The notes beneath the pieces were generated by a model. That model worked only from the letters and a program-made list of their open reading frames with translations. It searched no databases and was not told the origin of the DNA. From Peptococcaceae bacterium 1109 (GTDB lineage Bacteria > Bacillota > Limnochordia > Darwinibacteriales > Darwinibacteriaceae): a DNA stretch of 64,000 bases. Below, piece by piece: positions 26,234 to 35,303 of this stretch (the first letter of the stretch is position 1; every line of letters starts with the position of its first letter). The DNA is taken from NCBI GenBank assembly GCA_001028815.1, contig LDJB01000001.1, positions 370,707 through 434,706 of the forward strand, given 5' to 3'. The position numbers were made by a program, and so were the translations under genes.

Positions 26234-26533
26234 ATGCGGTACTCTGATCTAGCGGGCAAAGAGATTATCGCGGTTGATGAAGGCATTAGGCTGGGGGTAG
26301 TTGACCACACCGATCTGGTGATCAATACTCGCACTGGAGAAGTGGATTCGATCATCATCCCCTATGGCCGGCGGTTGTGGGGAAACAAAGTGGTGGTCAT
26401 CCCATGGCGGGGAATCACTAAGATCGGGCGGGACTTTATCATCGTGGATCTCAGCACCGCCACGGACTATGGTGATACCCTAAGGCGGATTGAAGCAGGA
26501 CAGCGGCGGAATAAGCCTCTGTTTTCCGGGTAG
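26234..26533 (+). CDS. ymxH: PRC-barrel sporulation protein YlmC/YmxH
   Basis: The 99-residue PRC-barrel protein (MRYSDLAGKEIIAVDEG, then GEVDSIIIPYGRRLWG and VVIPWRGITKIGRDFIIV) matches the YlmC/YmxH family of spore formers. ATG 26234 follows GAGGTGAG. Its place upstream of the dipicolinate genes is that of ymxH in Bacillus. The molecular role is unknown; PRC barrels bind RNA or protein partners. Confidence 0.9.
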   Translation: MRYSDLAGKEIIAVDEGIRLGVVDHTDLVINTRTGEVDSIIIPYGRRLWGNKVVVIPWRGITKIGRDFIIVDLSTATDYGDTLRRIEAGQRRNKPLFSG

Positions 26534-26597
26534 AATAACTCCCAGTAGGGTATCAGGGCAAGGAGCACTGGTTCCCGAGAAACAAAGGGGGGATTTA

Positions 26598-27104
26598 ATG
26601 TCTACCGTTATCGGAGTTTTCCGCGATGTGAAGTCAGCTGAGGAGGCTGTACGGAGCTTGCGGAACAACGGCTTCGAGGAGAATGAGATATCCATTATTG
26701 CCAAGGATGACAGGGGTAAGACCGTTAAGCAAGACATGGAAGTCGGCGGCGAGATGGGAATGGGCCAGGAAAACATCGCTGATGGTACCGCTTGGGGTGG
26801 GGCCTTAGGCGGCGTAGCGGGCCTTCTGGCAGGCGTTGGTGCCCTGGCAATTCCCGGGATTGGCCCGATTGTGGCCGCTGGCCCGCTCGCAGGCGCTTTG
26901 TCGGGGGCCGTTACTGGAGGCGTGGCAGGCGGCTTGCTCGATCTGGGTATTCCTGAGGAGCGGGGGCGCGAATACGAGAATGAGCTGAAACAAGGCGGCA
27001 TACTAGCAGTAGTGGAAACTAGTGAGGATAAGGTAAACGACGCAAGCGCGATCTTACGGAAAAACGGCGCCAAGGACGTGGAAGCACACGGCGGAAAGCA
27101 GTAA
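26598..27104 (+). CDS. YflT/general-stress-17M-like protein with glycine-rich centre
   Basis: The 168-residue protein begins with a YflT-type domain (VIGVFRDVKSAEEAVRSLRNNGFEENEI is the visible pattern, residues 4-31). A Gly/Ala-rich hydrophobic stretch follows (about 70-120, like a glycine zipper inserting in membranes), then a tail with VVETSEDKVNDASAILRKNGAKDVE. Such proteins are stress-induced in Bacillus. ATG 26598 lies after GGGGGG; the frame is open upstream but has no homology. It is monocistronic by its terminator and interrupts the ymxH-dapB block. Confidence 0.78.
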   Translation: MSTVIGVFRDVKSAEEAVRSLRNNGFEENEISIIAKDDRGKTVKQDMEVGGEMGMGQENIADGTAWGGALGGVAGLLAGVGALAIPGIGPIVAAGPLAGALSGAVTGGVAGGLLDLGIPEERGREYENELKQGGILAVVETSEDKVNDASAILRKNGAKDVEAHGGKQ

Positions 27105-27124
27105 GGATAAATGACGAGACCCTG

Positions 27125-27153
27125 AGGGACCGCGGACATGCGGTCCCTTTTTT
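27125..27153 (+). terminator. intrinsic terminator after the YflT-like gene
   Basis: AGGGACCGC (27125-27133) pairs perfectly with GCGGTCCCT (27140-27148) around a six-base loop. The T tract runs through 27153. Confidence 0.92.
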
Positions 27154-27229
27154 GGGAGTGGGGCAAGAAGGAACAGTGAATGGGGGGCGAGAAATCACTG
27201 AGGTAACACAAGGGAAAGGGGCTGCTTAA

Positions 27230-27958
27230 GTGAAAGTACTAGTAGCCGGCTCCGCCGGTAAAATGGGACAAGAAGTCGTGAAGTTGGTGAAGGGTACCCC
27301 CGGGTTTGAGCTGGTAGGGGGAGTGGATCCTTCCGGAAGGCAAGTTGCGGGAGAGCGTGTCTTTCCTCACTTGGCATCTGCTTTGCTCCAGGTGGCCCCT
27401 GATGTCGTAGTTGATTTCACAACGCCTCAGGCGGTCCAGGAGAACATGGAACTCTGCTGTGAAGCTCGCATCCCAATGGTGGTGGGCACCACTGGGCTAT
27501 CAGCAGCGGACTTGGAAAAGTGGCAGGAGAGGGGCAAAGAGGCCGGGTGGCGGGCCATTGTCGCTCCCAACTTCGCCATCGGCGCGATCCTTATGATGCG
27601 ATTTGCCCGGGAAGCTGCCCAGTTCATCCAAGATGTGGAGATCATAGAGTATCACCATGCTCAGAAGAAGGATGCCCCTTCAGGTACTGCTCTCGGTACT
27701 GCTCAGCAGTTGGAAGCCATCCTCGGGCGGCCTGTACCCATCCACAGTGTGCGCCTCCCTGGATTGGTAGCTCATCAAGAGGTGGTTTTCGGCCTGCATG
27801 GGCAGACGCTCACCGTGCGCCACGACTCAACCAGCAGAGAGAGCTTTATGCCCGGTGTCAAGCTGGCAATTGAGAACATAAGCCGAGTTCAGGGAGTTGT
27901 AGTAGGCCTGGAACACTTCCTCTTTTCCCCCACACCTTTAGAGGAGTTGCACATATAG
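27230..27958 (+). CDS. dapB: 4-hydroxy-tetrahydrodipicolinate reductase
   Basis: This enzyme reduces the dapA product to tetrahydrodipicolinate with NAD(P)H, on the way to diaminopimelate and lysine. The Rossmann start VAGSAGKMGQEVVKLV and the catalytic YHHAQKKDAPSGTAL near residue 140 are clear. The 242-residue length is slightly short but complete. The GTG start lies behind AAAGGGG. It heads the dapB-dpaA-dpaB-asd-dapG-dapA run, which makes both cell-wall precursor and spore dipicolinate. Confidence 0.95.
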   Translation: MKVLVAGSAGKMGQEVVKLVKGTPGFELVGGVDPSGRQVAGERVFPHLASALLQVAPDVVVDFTTPQAVQENMELCCEARIPMVVGTTGLSAADLEKWQERGKEAGWRAIVAPNFAIGAILMMRFAREAAQFIQDVEIIEYHHAQKKDAPSGTALGTAQQLEAILGRPVPIHSVRLPGLVAHQEVVFGLHGQTLTVRHDSTSRESFMPGVKLAIENISRVQGVVVGLEHFLFSPTPLEELHI

Positions 27959-27989
27959 TAAAAGTGAGTTGGTGGGGGGAGGGTGTTTC

Positions 27990-28895
27990 ATGGCGAGCCC
28001 GTTGGCGCATGTACCCATCTGCATGCTCGGTGGTGATACTAGGGAAGTACTGCTCGCGGAGGCCCTTGTTAAAATGGAGGCAGATCTTCGCCTGGTGGGT
28101 TTCATCTCCCAGGGAGAACTGGCCAACGCGGCTCACTTTGCCGATCCGGTGCAGGCAGCCAAAGGCTGCCGGGTGGTCCTAGGCCCCATGTCCAACACTG
28201 ACTTGGCCGGCCTGATTACAACCACGCCCGATCCAAGCTGTGAGCCAATAGATATGCCGGCAGTCCTTGCCAGCCTATCTCCTGGGACCATTGTTTTTAT
28301 CGGGGTCGCCAAACCCATAATCAAGCGGCTCGCAAAGACCTATCGGCTTCACTTGATGGAGACTGCTGCCATCGATGAGATTGCTGTCCTGAACTCGGTG
28401 CCGACCGCGGAAGGGGCTCTTCAGGTAGCCATGGAAGAAACCCAGATAACGCTGCACGGTTCAGAGTGCCTCGTGGTAGGGTTAGGGCGCTGTGGCTTGG
28501 CCATCACTCAGCGCCTGTTAGCCTTAGGTGCGGGGGTCACAGTGGCTGCCCGGTCCCGGGGAGATCTGGCCCGGGCGGCGGTGCTAGGGGCCCGCGGCTT
28601 GGAGCTGGGGAAGCTTGCAACAATGACCGCTTTCGATCTGGTCTTCAATACTGTCCCCGCCTTAGTGCTGCCCAGGTCTTACCTGCGGCTGCTGAATCCT
28701 GCGGTGGTGATTATCGATATTGCCTCCAGCCCCGGAGGCACTGATTTTGAAGCCGCGCGACAGCTGGGCATCAGAGCCATCCACGCCTTGTCACTTCCGG
28801 GAAAGGTCGCTCCCATCACTGCAGGGCAGATCTTAGTCCAGGCCATCCCCCGCCTCCTCGAGAACCTGTTGGGGGAGGAAAACCATGACTCTTGA
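27990..28895 (+). CDS. dpaA: dipicolinate synthase subunit A
   Basis: DpaA (SpoVFA) with DpaB oxidises the dapA product to dipicolinic acid in the mother cell. The 301-residue protein has a Rossmann NAD(P) site CLVVGLGRCGLAITQRLLALG near residue 155 and an N-terminal GGDTREVLLAEAL. I chose ATG 27990 behind the GGGGGGAGGGTG run; GTG 27969 is in frame but lies in that ribosome site. The 3' end overlaps dpaB by 11 bases. Confidence 0.94.
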   Translation: MASPLAHVPICMLGGDTREVLLAEALVKMEADLRLVGFISQGELANAAHFADPVQAAKGCRVVLGPMSNTDLAGLITTTPDPSCEPIDMPAVLASLSPGTIVFIGVAKPIIKRLAKTYRLHLMETAAIDEIAVLNSVPTAEGALQVAMEETQITLHGSECLVVGLGRCGLAITQRLLALGAGVTVAARSRGDLARAAVLGARGLELGKLATMTAFDLVFNTVPALVLPRSYLRLLNPAVVIIDIASSPGGTDFEAARQLGIRAIHALSLPGKVAPITAGQILVQAIPRLLENLLGEENHDS

Positions 28896-29487
28896 GGGAA
28901 AACAGATCGGCTTTGCCTTGACCGGCAGCCACTGCACCTATGAGGAGATCTGGCCTGAGGTGGAGAAGTTGGTTCAGCTGGGGGCAGATGTTTACCCCAT
29001 TGTATCTCCGAGCGTTGCCCACACCGATACCCGCTTCGGCAAGGCCGCGGATATTGTTGCCCGCTTCGAAGGCCTTACCGGGAAAAAGGTGATCTCAACG
29101 ATCGTGGAAGCAGAGCCCTTAGGGCCCAAGAAGCTGTTTCATTGCATGATTATCGCGCCATGTACAGGCAACACTATGGCGAAGCTTGCCAACGCCATCA
29201 CTGATACAGCCCCACTGATGGCCGCCAAAGCCCAGCTGCGGAACGGGCGGCCTTTGGTGTTGGCCATCTCTACAAATGATGCTTTGGGGTTGAATGCGAA
29301 AAACTTGGGCATCTTGCTCAGCACCCCCAACGTGTTTTTTGTGCCCTTTGGCCAAGATAACCCCGGGGAGAAACCTCGATCGCTAGTTGCTGATATGAAA
29401 CTAATCTGCCCTACCATTGCCTGCGCCTTGCAGGGAGAGCAGATTCAGCCGACAGTTATAGCCCGCAATCTGCGAAATGTTCGTTAG
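28885..29487 (+). CDS. dpaB: dipicolinate synthase subunit B (flavoprotein)
   Basis: This 200-residue flavoprotein-fold subunit begins GKQIGFALTGSHCTYEEIWP and has MIIAPCTGNTMAKLANAITD near residue 88, as in SpoVFB. With DpaA it makes dipicolinate for the spore core. ATG 28885 follows GGGGGAGG. It is flanked by dpaA and asd as in Bacillus. Expression is expected in the mother cell, but the sequence shows no separate promoter here. Confidence 0.95.
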   Translation: MTLEGKQIGFALTGSHCTYEEIWPEVEKLVQLGADVYPIVSPSVAHTDTRFGKAADIVARFEGLTGKKVISTIVEAEPLGPKKLFHCMIIAPCTGNTMAKLANAITDTAPLMAAKAQLRNGRPLVLAISTNDALGLNAKNLGILLSTPNVFFVPFGQDNPGEKPRSLVADMKLICPTIACALQGEQIQPTVIARNLRNVR

Positions 29488-29502
29488 AAGGAGTTGACCG
29501 AT

Positions 29503-30534
29503 ATGACTCAGTACAATGTTGCTGTGCTTGGTGCCACGGGCGCGGTTGGGCAGGAGCTTCTCAGTATCCTCGTGGAGCGGAAGTTCCCCTTTGCTTCCCT
29601 GCGCTTGCTTGCCTCTCCCCGTTCAGCGGGCCGCAAGGTTCAAGTGGGGGGGCAGGACTATGTGTTGGAGGCTGTGGAGGCAGATGCGTTTCAAGGAATA
29701 GATATTGCCTTTTTCTGCGCAGGGGGAAGCGTGAGCCAGCGCTGGGCGGAAGAGGCGGTTCGGGCAGGTGCGCTTGTTATCGACAACACCAGCGCTTTCC
29801 GCCTGGATACGGATGTCCCCCTTATTGTGCCGGAAATAAACGGACCGGAGGCAGCCAAACACAATGGTATTATCGCTAATCCTAACTGTTCCACCATCAT
29901 TATGGTCATGGCTCTCAAGCCCATCCTAGATGAGGCTGGAATCAAGCGGGTGGTGGTGAGCACTTATCAAGCGGTATCCGGAGCTGGTTTCGGCGGAATG
30001 GAGGAACTGCGCCAGCAAACGGAGGATTACGTGATGGGACGGGAGCTGGAGGCTCAGATCTTACCCGTCGCTTCCGGGAAGAGGCACTATCCTATCGCCT
30101 TCAACCTTATACCCCAAATCGATGTCTTTACTGAAGATGGCTACACAAAGGAAGAGTGGAAAATGATACGGGAAACCCAGAAAATCCTGGGGATCCCCGA
30201 TCTGCCTATAACCGCCACAACCGTGCGAGTACCAACCATGCGCTCTCACTGTGAATCCATCAACGTGGAAACAGAACGGCCCCTGTCGCCAGAGCGCTGC
30301 CGAGAAATCCTCGCTGAGTTCCCTGGGGTAGAGGTGTTAGACTCCCCTGAGGAACAGCTTTATCCCATGCCCCAGTTCACGTCGGGCCGTGATGAGGTGT
30401 TTATTGGGCGGATCCGGCGAGATCCAACAGTTCCCTACGGGCTCAATCTCTGGGCTGTAGGGGATCAGATCAGAAAAGGTGCGGCGCTAAATGCCGTCCA
30501 GATTGCTGAGTACTGTACCCAGCAGATGGGGTGA
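29503..30534 (+). CDS. asd: aspartate-semialdehyde dehydrogenase
   Basis: This enzyme reduces aspartyl phosphate to aspartate semialdehyde with NADPH. It shows NVAVLGATGAVGQELLSIL at the N-terminus, the active-site Cys in IIANPNCSTIIMVMALKP near residue 130, and a His region RVPTMRSHCESINVE. The length is 343 residues. ATG 29503 is nine bases after AAGGAG, whereas TTG 29494 abuts that site. Confidence 0.96.
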   Translation: MTQYNVAVLGATGAVGQELLSILVERKFPFASLRLLASPRSAGRKVQVGGQDYVLEAVEADAFQGIDIAFFCAGGSVSQRWAEEAVRAGALVIDNTSAFRLDTDVPLIVPEINGPEAAKHNGIIANPNCSTIIMVMALKPILDEAGIKRVVVSTYQAVSGAGFGGMEELRQQTEDYVMGRELEAQILPVASGKRHYPIAFNLIPQIDVFTEDGYTKEEWKMIRETQKILGIPDLPITATTVRVPTMRSHCESINVETERPLSPERCREILAEFPGVEVLDSPEEQLYPMPQFTSGRDEVFIGRIRRDPTVPYGLNLWAVGDQIRKGAALNAVQIAEYCTQQMG

Positions 30535-30538
30535 GATT

Positions 30539-31774
30539 ATGCGAATTGTGGTGCAGAAGTTTGGCGGGACTTCCGTTGCCGATAGGGAGACCCGGAGGCA
30601 TGCGGTGGAGAGAGTGATTTCTGCCCTGGAAATGGGATATACTCCAGTAGTAGTAGTTTCTGCCATGGGGAAGGCGGGACAGCCCTATGCAACAGATACG
30701 TTACTTGAGATGGTTCACTCTGTGAACCCTGGCCCCAATCCCCGGAATACAGACCTGCTGCTCTCCTGCGGTGAGATTATCTCGGCTGTGATCTTTGCCG
30801 AGGAGCTCTCGGCCGCGGGGCATCCTGCGGAGGCTCTTACAGGTTGGCAGTGCGGGATTCTTACGGACCAAGATTTTTCTCATGCCCGCATCCAAGAGGT
30901 GAACCCTAAGCGCGTCCTTGCCCTGCTTGAGCAGGGGAAGATTCCCGTTGTCGCAGGCTTTCAGGGGATGAGCGCCCAGCAAGAAGTCACTACTCTGGGC
31001 CGAGGCGGCAGTGATACTACTGCTGCAGCCTTAGGCGTTGTCCTAAAAGCGGAATGGGTGGGCATCTACACAGACGTGGACGGAATCAAAACTGCCGATC
31101 CAAGGCTGGTTCCTGACGCCCGCACTCTGCCTGCGGTGAGCGGCAGAGAGGTTGTGGAACTAGCTCATCTCGGTGCGAGAGTGATTCACCCCCGGGCGGC
31201 GGAAATCGCTCTGGAAGAGGGAATCCCTTTGCGCATCTTGTCCACCACGGAGGATGGTATTGGTACCTGGATAGCCAACGGCGTCAGCGCTGTAACAGGC
31301 CGCGGTGGAGAACAGGTGGGAGACAGGGTGGTAGTGGGCATCGCCCACGTGACCGATAGAGCCCAAGTTACCATCACTGGCGAGGGGGACCTGAGCCGTA
31401 CTCAAGCGGCCCCCAGAGTCTTTGGTATGTTGGCGGAACACGGGGTAAGCGTGGACCTAATCTTCTTGTCAACCGACTTGATTGCCTTCACCATCGATCG
31501 AGTAAAGGCTGAACTAGCGAGGCGCGTTTTGACCACCTTGGGATTGCATGTTAAAATAGAGGAAGGATTTGCTAAAGTCTCAGTAGTAGGAGCGGGAATG
31601 CATGGCGTACCAGGGGTAATGGCCAGAGTCGTAAACTGTCTTGAGCGGGAGAACATACCGATTTACCAAACCACTGACTCCCATGCCAACATTTCCTGTC
31701 TCATCAAAGAAGAACAACTTGCGCAGGCGGTCCGCGCACTGCATCGCGAGTTCAATCTTGATCGCAACGTGTAG
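30539..31774 (+). CDS. dapG: aspartate kinase
   Basis: The kinase phosphorylates aspartate at the head of the DAP/lysine/dipicolinate pathway. KFGGTSVADRETRRHAVERV is the N-terminal signature and GRGGSDTTAAALGVVLKAE lies near residue 155. Two ACT repeats form the C-terminal third (about 255-411), which in this family carries feedback control. ATG 30539 starts four bases after the asd stop. The order asd-dapG-dapA gives the name. A vegetative dapG-type role is inferred. Confidence 0.93.
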   Translation: MRIVVQKFGGTSVADRETRRHAVERVISALEMGYTPVVVVSAMGKAGQPYATDTLLEMVHSVNPGPNPRNTDLLLSCGEIISAVIFAEELSAAGHPAEALTGWQCGILTDQDFSHARIQEVNPKRVLALLEQGKIPVVAGFQGMSAQQEVTTLGRGGSDTTAAALGVVLKAEWVGIYTDVDGIKTADPRLVPDARTLPAVSGREVVELAHLGARVIHPRAAEIALEEGIPLRILSTTEDGIGTWIANGVSAVTGRGGEQVGDRVVVGIAHVTDRAQVTITGEGDLSRTQAAPRVFGMLAEHGVSVDLIFLSTDLIAFTIDRVKAELARRVLTTLGLHVKIEEGFAKVSVVGAGMHGVPGVMARVVNCLERENIPIYQTTDSHANISCLIKEEQLAQAVRALHREFNLDRNV

Positions 31775-31786
31775 GGGGTAGGACTC

Positions 31787-32668
31787 ATGAAGTCAGGTCA
31801 AGTTATTACAGCAATGATAACACCCATGGAGCAGGACGGGAAGGTAAGCTACGAACAGGCGATCCGCCTCGCGAAGCGGCTAGCAGAAAATGGTTCTGAT
31901 GGCGTTGTGTTAAGTGGAACGACGGGAGAAAGCCCAACGCTCAGCTTTGATGAGAAGGTGAAGCTCTTTACTTCGATCACTGATTCGGTAGGCGGAGAGC
32001 TGGAAATTATCGCGGGAACTGGCTCGAACAACACTGCTGAAAGCATCGCCCTGACGCAAGCCGCTGAAACCGCAGGGGTTGATGGCATCATGCTTGTTAC
32101 CCCATATTACAACCGGCCCAGCCAGGAAGGGCTCTACCAGCATTTTAAGACCATAGCAGAAAACTGCTCGCTCCCCATCATGCTCTACAATGTGCCTGGC
32201 AGGACAGGCGTGAATCTGCTGCCTGAGACCGTTGCTCGCTTGGCAGAGGTGGAAAACATCGTGGCCATTAAGGAAGCCTCAGGGGACCTCAACCAGGTAA
32301 GCCTCCTCCGGTCCCTCGTGCCCGATGATTTTCTCATTTACTCAGGTGATGACTCTCTCACGTTGCCAATCTTGGCGGTCGGTGGCGATGGGGTGGTCAG
32401 CGTGGCTTCCCATTTGGTTGGCCGCCAACTAAAGGATATGGTTACGGCCTTCTTAGCTGGCAAGGTCAGGGAAGCCCAGGAACTTCACCTTCGCCTTCTT
32501 CCCTTGATGCGGGTGCTGTTCATCACTACCAACCCCGTTCCTGTGAAAAGGGCTCTAGAGTTTGTAGGTTTTGAAAGCGGCCCCCTGCGCCAACCCTTGA
32601 TCGACCTTACAGAGGAGCAAGCACAAAAAATTAAAGATGTCTTAACTGCCAGCGGTTTCGGCTTCTGA
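31787..32668 (+). CDS. dapA: 4-hydroxy-tetrahydrodipicolinate synthase
   Basis: This TIM-barrel aldolase condenses pyruvate with aspartate semialdehyde. It has SGTTGESPTLSFDEK near residue 44, the tyrosine region YYNRPSQEGLYQHF (about 107), and the Schiff-base lysine in IVAIKEASGDL near residue 162. The length is 293 residues. It is the last gene of the run and is followed by a GC-rich hairpin. Confidence 0.96.
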   Translation: MKSGQVITAMITPMEQDGKVSYEQAIRLAKRLAENGSDGVVLSGTTGESPTLSFDEKVKLFTSITDSVGGELEIIAGTGSNNTAESIALTQAAETAGVDGIMLVTPYYNRPSQEGLYQHFKTIAENCSLPIMLYNVPGRTGVNLLPETVARLAEVENIVAIKEASGDLNQVSLLRSLVPDDFLIYSGDDSLTLPILAVGGDGVVSVASHLVGRQLKDMVTAFLAGKVREAQELHLRLLPLMRVLFITTNPVPVKRALEFVGFESGPLRQPLIDLTEEQAQKIKDVLTASGFGF

Positions 32669-32685
32669 GCTCTGGCAATGAACGG

Positions 32686-32712
32686 TAGAGCGCCCCAAAG
32701 AAGGGCGCTCTA
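32686..32712 (+). terminator. hairpin after dapA, terminator-like
   Basis: TAGAGCGCCC (32686-32695) pairs perfectly with GGGCGCTCTA (32703-32712) around seven bases. The following sequence (TTACTTATT) is only moderately T-rich, so termination may be partial. Confidence 0.7.
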
Positions 32713-32724
32713 TTACTTATTGGA

Positions 32725-32753
32725 TTGATTAATTGGCCCGTTGTGTATATAAT
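32725..32753 (+). promoter_or_regulatory. sigma-A-type promoter for rnj
   Basis: TTGATT (32725-32730), 17 bases, then TATAAT (32748-32753). It leaves a leader of about 110 bases before the rnj start. No clear riboswitch is seen in that leader. Confidence 0.78.
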
Positions 32754-32871
32754 AAGGGCTATGAGACTTGTTCGGGTTTGCACATCACGACCACGATGAT
32801 GGCCGGTACGTGGTCAAAAAATGCTTACTTGGAAAAAGAAGTCATACATCTATGGGGGTGTATTAGTTTAC

Positions 32872-34536
32872 ATGTCAAAAAATAAGAAAGTCCGCCTAGT
32901 TCCTCTCGGTGGTTTGGGGGAAATAGGCAAAAATATGATGGTAGTCGAGGTAGGGGATGACCTCGCCGTTGTTGACGCGGGCGTGATGTTCCCCGAAGAC
33001 GATATGTTAGGGGTCGATCTAGTGATCCCTGACATAACCTACCTCATGGAAAACGCCAGCCGAGTCAAGGGCATTTTCTTGACCCATGGCCACGAGGACC
33101 ACATCGGAGGCGTTCCTTATGTGCTTCGCCAGCTCAACGTGCCTGTTTACGGGGCCAAGCTTACCTTAGAACTGCTCCGCCTCAAACTGGTGGAGCATGG
33201 CCTAGATCGGCAGGCGGATCTCCGGGAGATCAAGGCGGGGGATCGCATTAAGGTAGGAAACCTCGACATCGAGTTCGTCCACGTTAACCACAGCATCGCT
33301 GATGTGGTGGCCTTGGCTTTCCACACACCTTTGGGCGTTGTGGTCTACTGCAGCGATTTCAAGTTCGATCAGACTCCCTATGACGGCAAGGTTGCGGACC
33401 TATACAAGTTTGCCGAACTGGGCAAGGAAGGCGTGCTGTGCCTCTTATCCGACTCCACTAACGCGGAGCGCCCAGGCTACACAGAGTCAGAGAAGACAGT
33501 TGGCGAGACTTTGCGACGGGTGTTCTCCCGGGCGGAAGGCCGGATTTTGGTGGCCACCTTTGCATCTAACGTGCACCGCATTCAACAGATCATTGATGCA
33601 GCTCAAGAGGAAGACAGGCACATATGTGTTACGGGCCGCAGCATGATTAAAGTTGTGGAAGTCGCGTCCGAACTAGGCTATCTTCAAATGCCCAAGGGTA
33701 TGTTGGTGGATGTGGATGAGGTGGACCGGCTCCCTGCAGATAAGATTGTGATCCTCACCACCGGCAGCCAAGGAGAACCTATGTCTGCTTTGAGCCGTAT
33801 GGCCATGGCAGAGCACAACAAGCTGTCCATCGTGCCTGGAGACACAGTGATCATCTCTGCTACGCCGATCCCAGGCAACGAAAGATCCGTAGGACGCATC
33901 ATTAACCAGCTTTTCAAAGAGGGAGCCCAGGTTGTTTATGAACCGCACTTGGGTATCCACACATCTGGCCATGCTAAACAGGAAGAACTGAAACTCCTCT
34001 TGAACCTGTGCAAACCGCGCTACTTCATCCCCATTCACGGCGAACACCGCATGCTCCTGAAGCACGCGGAGTTGGCAGAAGCCACTGGGGTGTCCAAGGA
34101 AAACATCATAATTGGTGAAATTGGGCTTCCGGTGGAGTTTGACGCCGAAGGGGTGCGAGTCCGGGAGCGGGTGACTTCTGGCCAAGTGTTCGTGGATGGG
34201 CTGGGCGTCGGTGATGTGGGCAACATCGTCCTGCGGGATAGGCGCCAGCTTTCCACCGATGGCATCTTGATTGTTGTCGTCACCATGGACCGCCAAAACC
34301 GGCGAGTCTTGGCGGGGCCAGATATTGTATCCCGGGGATTTGTGTACGTGCGCGAATCGGAAGAACTGTTAGATGAAGCTCGGGAGAGGGTAAAAGAGGC
34401 CCTCGCTACCTGTGAGAAAGACAATGTGAGCGAGTGGGGGCCAATAAAAACGGCTATTCGGGATGCCCTCTACCGCTATCTCTGGGAGAAGACCAAGCGG
34501 CGGCCCATGATTCTTCCCATTATCATGGAAGTGTAA
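32872..34536 (+). CDS. rnj: ribonuclease J
   Basis: RNase J is a metallo-beta-lactamase/beta-CASP nuclease with 5'-3' exonuclease and endonuclease activity in mRNA decay and rRNA maturation. The zinc site THGHEDHIGG is near residue 74, the beta-CASP part includes LLSDSTNAERPGYTESE, and the PIHGEHR and ATPIPGNE segments are typical. The length is 554 residues. ATG 32872 follows GGGGGTG. In Bacillus the gene after dapA in this block is the RNase J paralogue, so this fits. Its terminator overlaps the next gene's ribosome site. Confidence 0.93.
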   Translation: MSKNKKVRLVPLGGLGEIGKNMMVVEVGDDLAVVDAGVMFPEDDMLGVDLVIPDITYLMENASRVKGIFLTHGHEDHIGGVPYVLRQLNVPVYGAKLTLELLRLKLVEHGLDRQADLREIKAGDRIKVGNLDIEFVHVNHSIADVVALAFHTPLGVVVYCSDFKFDQTPYDGKVADLYKFAELGKEGVLCLLSDSTNAERPGYTESEKTVGETLRRVFSRAEGRILVATFASNVHRIQQIIDAAQEEDRHICVTGRSMIKVVEVASELGYLQMPKGMLVDVDEVDRLPADKIVILTTGSQGEPMSALSRMAMAEHNKLSIVPGDTVIISATPIPGNERSVGRIINQLFKEGAQVVYEPHLGIHTSGHAKQEELKLLLNLCKPRYFIPIHGEHRMLLKHAELAEATGVSKENIIIGEIGLPVEFDAEGVRVRERVTSGQVFVDGLGVGDVGNIVLRDRRQLSTDGILIVVVTMDRQNRRVLAGPDIVSRGFVYVRESEELLDEARERVKEALATCEKDNVSEWGPIKTAIRDALYRYLWEKTKRRPMILPIIMEV

Positions 34537-34547
34537 TGCTGATTAAC

Positions 34548-34594
34548 ATCCTCCCTTTCTCACCATACTAACTGGTGAGGAAGGGAGGATTTTT
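34548..34594 (+). terminator. rnj terminator whose 3' arm carries the tepA SD
   Basis: ATCCTCCCTTTCTCACCA (34548-34565) pairs with TGGTGAGGAAGGGAGGAT (34573-34590) over 18 positions with one wobble and a seven-base loop. Five T follow (34590-34594). The GGGAGG in the right arm (34583-34588) is the only plausible SD for tepA, whose GTG is at 34596. The element is thus a terminator and a masked ribosome site at once. Confidence 0.85.
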
Positions 34595-34595
34595 C

Positions 34596-35303
34596 GTGGA
34601 GTCACACGAGCAGACTGAAGCTAATACCCAGCAAACCGCGGTGCAAACCATTAAACAGTTCGGGCAAACGGCAGTGGTGGAAGATGGTTCCACTCCCTAT
34701 CACTGCTTGACCATCATTGGCCAGATAGAAGGGCACATGGTGCTGCCTCCCAGAAACAAGACTACTAAGTACGAACACGTCATCCCGCAACTGGTGGCCG
34801 TTGAGCAGAACCCCAAGATTAAGGGCTTGCTGATTGTCCTTAATACAGTGGGGGGAGACATTGAGGCGGGGCTGGCTATTGCGGAAATGATCAAGTCAAT
34901 GACAACCCCCACTGTCTCCTTGGTGTTAGGTGGCGGGCATTCCATCGGCGCTCCTATCGCTGTGGCCGCGGATTATTCACTCATCGCGGAGACTGCCACC
35001 ATGACCATTCACCCTATTCGTCTGACGGGCCTAGTGATCGGTGTCCCTCAAACGTATGAATACCTGGACAAGATGCAAGAACGGGTGATTCAGTTTATCA
35101 CCCAGAACTCCCGGATCAATCCAGATGTGTTGCGAGAAATGATGTTTCGCACCGGAGAACTGGTGAGAGACGTTGGCACTGTCCTCGTAGGGGAAGAAGC
35201 GGTGCGAGTAGGGCTTATAGATGGCGTGGGCGGTGTTGGGGAGGCAATAAGCCGTCTGCACCAGCTGGTCATGGGAGAGCAGGATCAAGGGGGGCCGCAG
35301 TGA
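34596..35303 (+). CDS. tepA: TepA/ClpP-like translocation-enhancing protease
   Basis: This ClpP-fold serine protease of 235 residues belongs to the TepA (YlfB) family, linked in Bacillus to protein export and germination. It has [22 protein letters not shown] near residue 80, the catalytic Ser in [14 protein letters not shown] and the His in [13 protein letters not shown] 34596 is seven bases after GGGAGG. A GTG at 34575 in frame lies inside the hairpin and lacks a site. The stop overlaps ylzJ. Order rnj-tepA-ylzJ is conserved. Confidence 0.9.
   Translation: MESHEQTEANTQQTAVQTIKQFGQTAVVEDGSTPYHCLTIIGQIEGHMVLPPRNKTTKYEHVIPQLVAVEQNPKIKGLLIVLNTVGGDIEAGLAIAEMIKSMTTPTVSLVLGGGHSIGAPIAVAADYSLIAETATMTIHPIRLTGLVIGVPQTYEYLDKMQERVIQFITQNSRINPDVLREMMFRTGELVRDVGTVLVGEEAVRVGLIDGVGGVGEAISRLHQLVMGEQDQGGPQ

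Noticed and set aside
26480-27211. 243-codon minus-strand frame over the YflT-like gene
   Set aside because: Its composition is a low-complexity Pro/Ser shadow of the real gene and it spans that gene's terminator.
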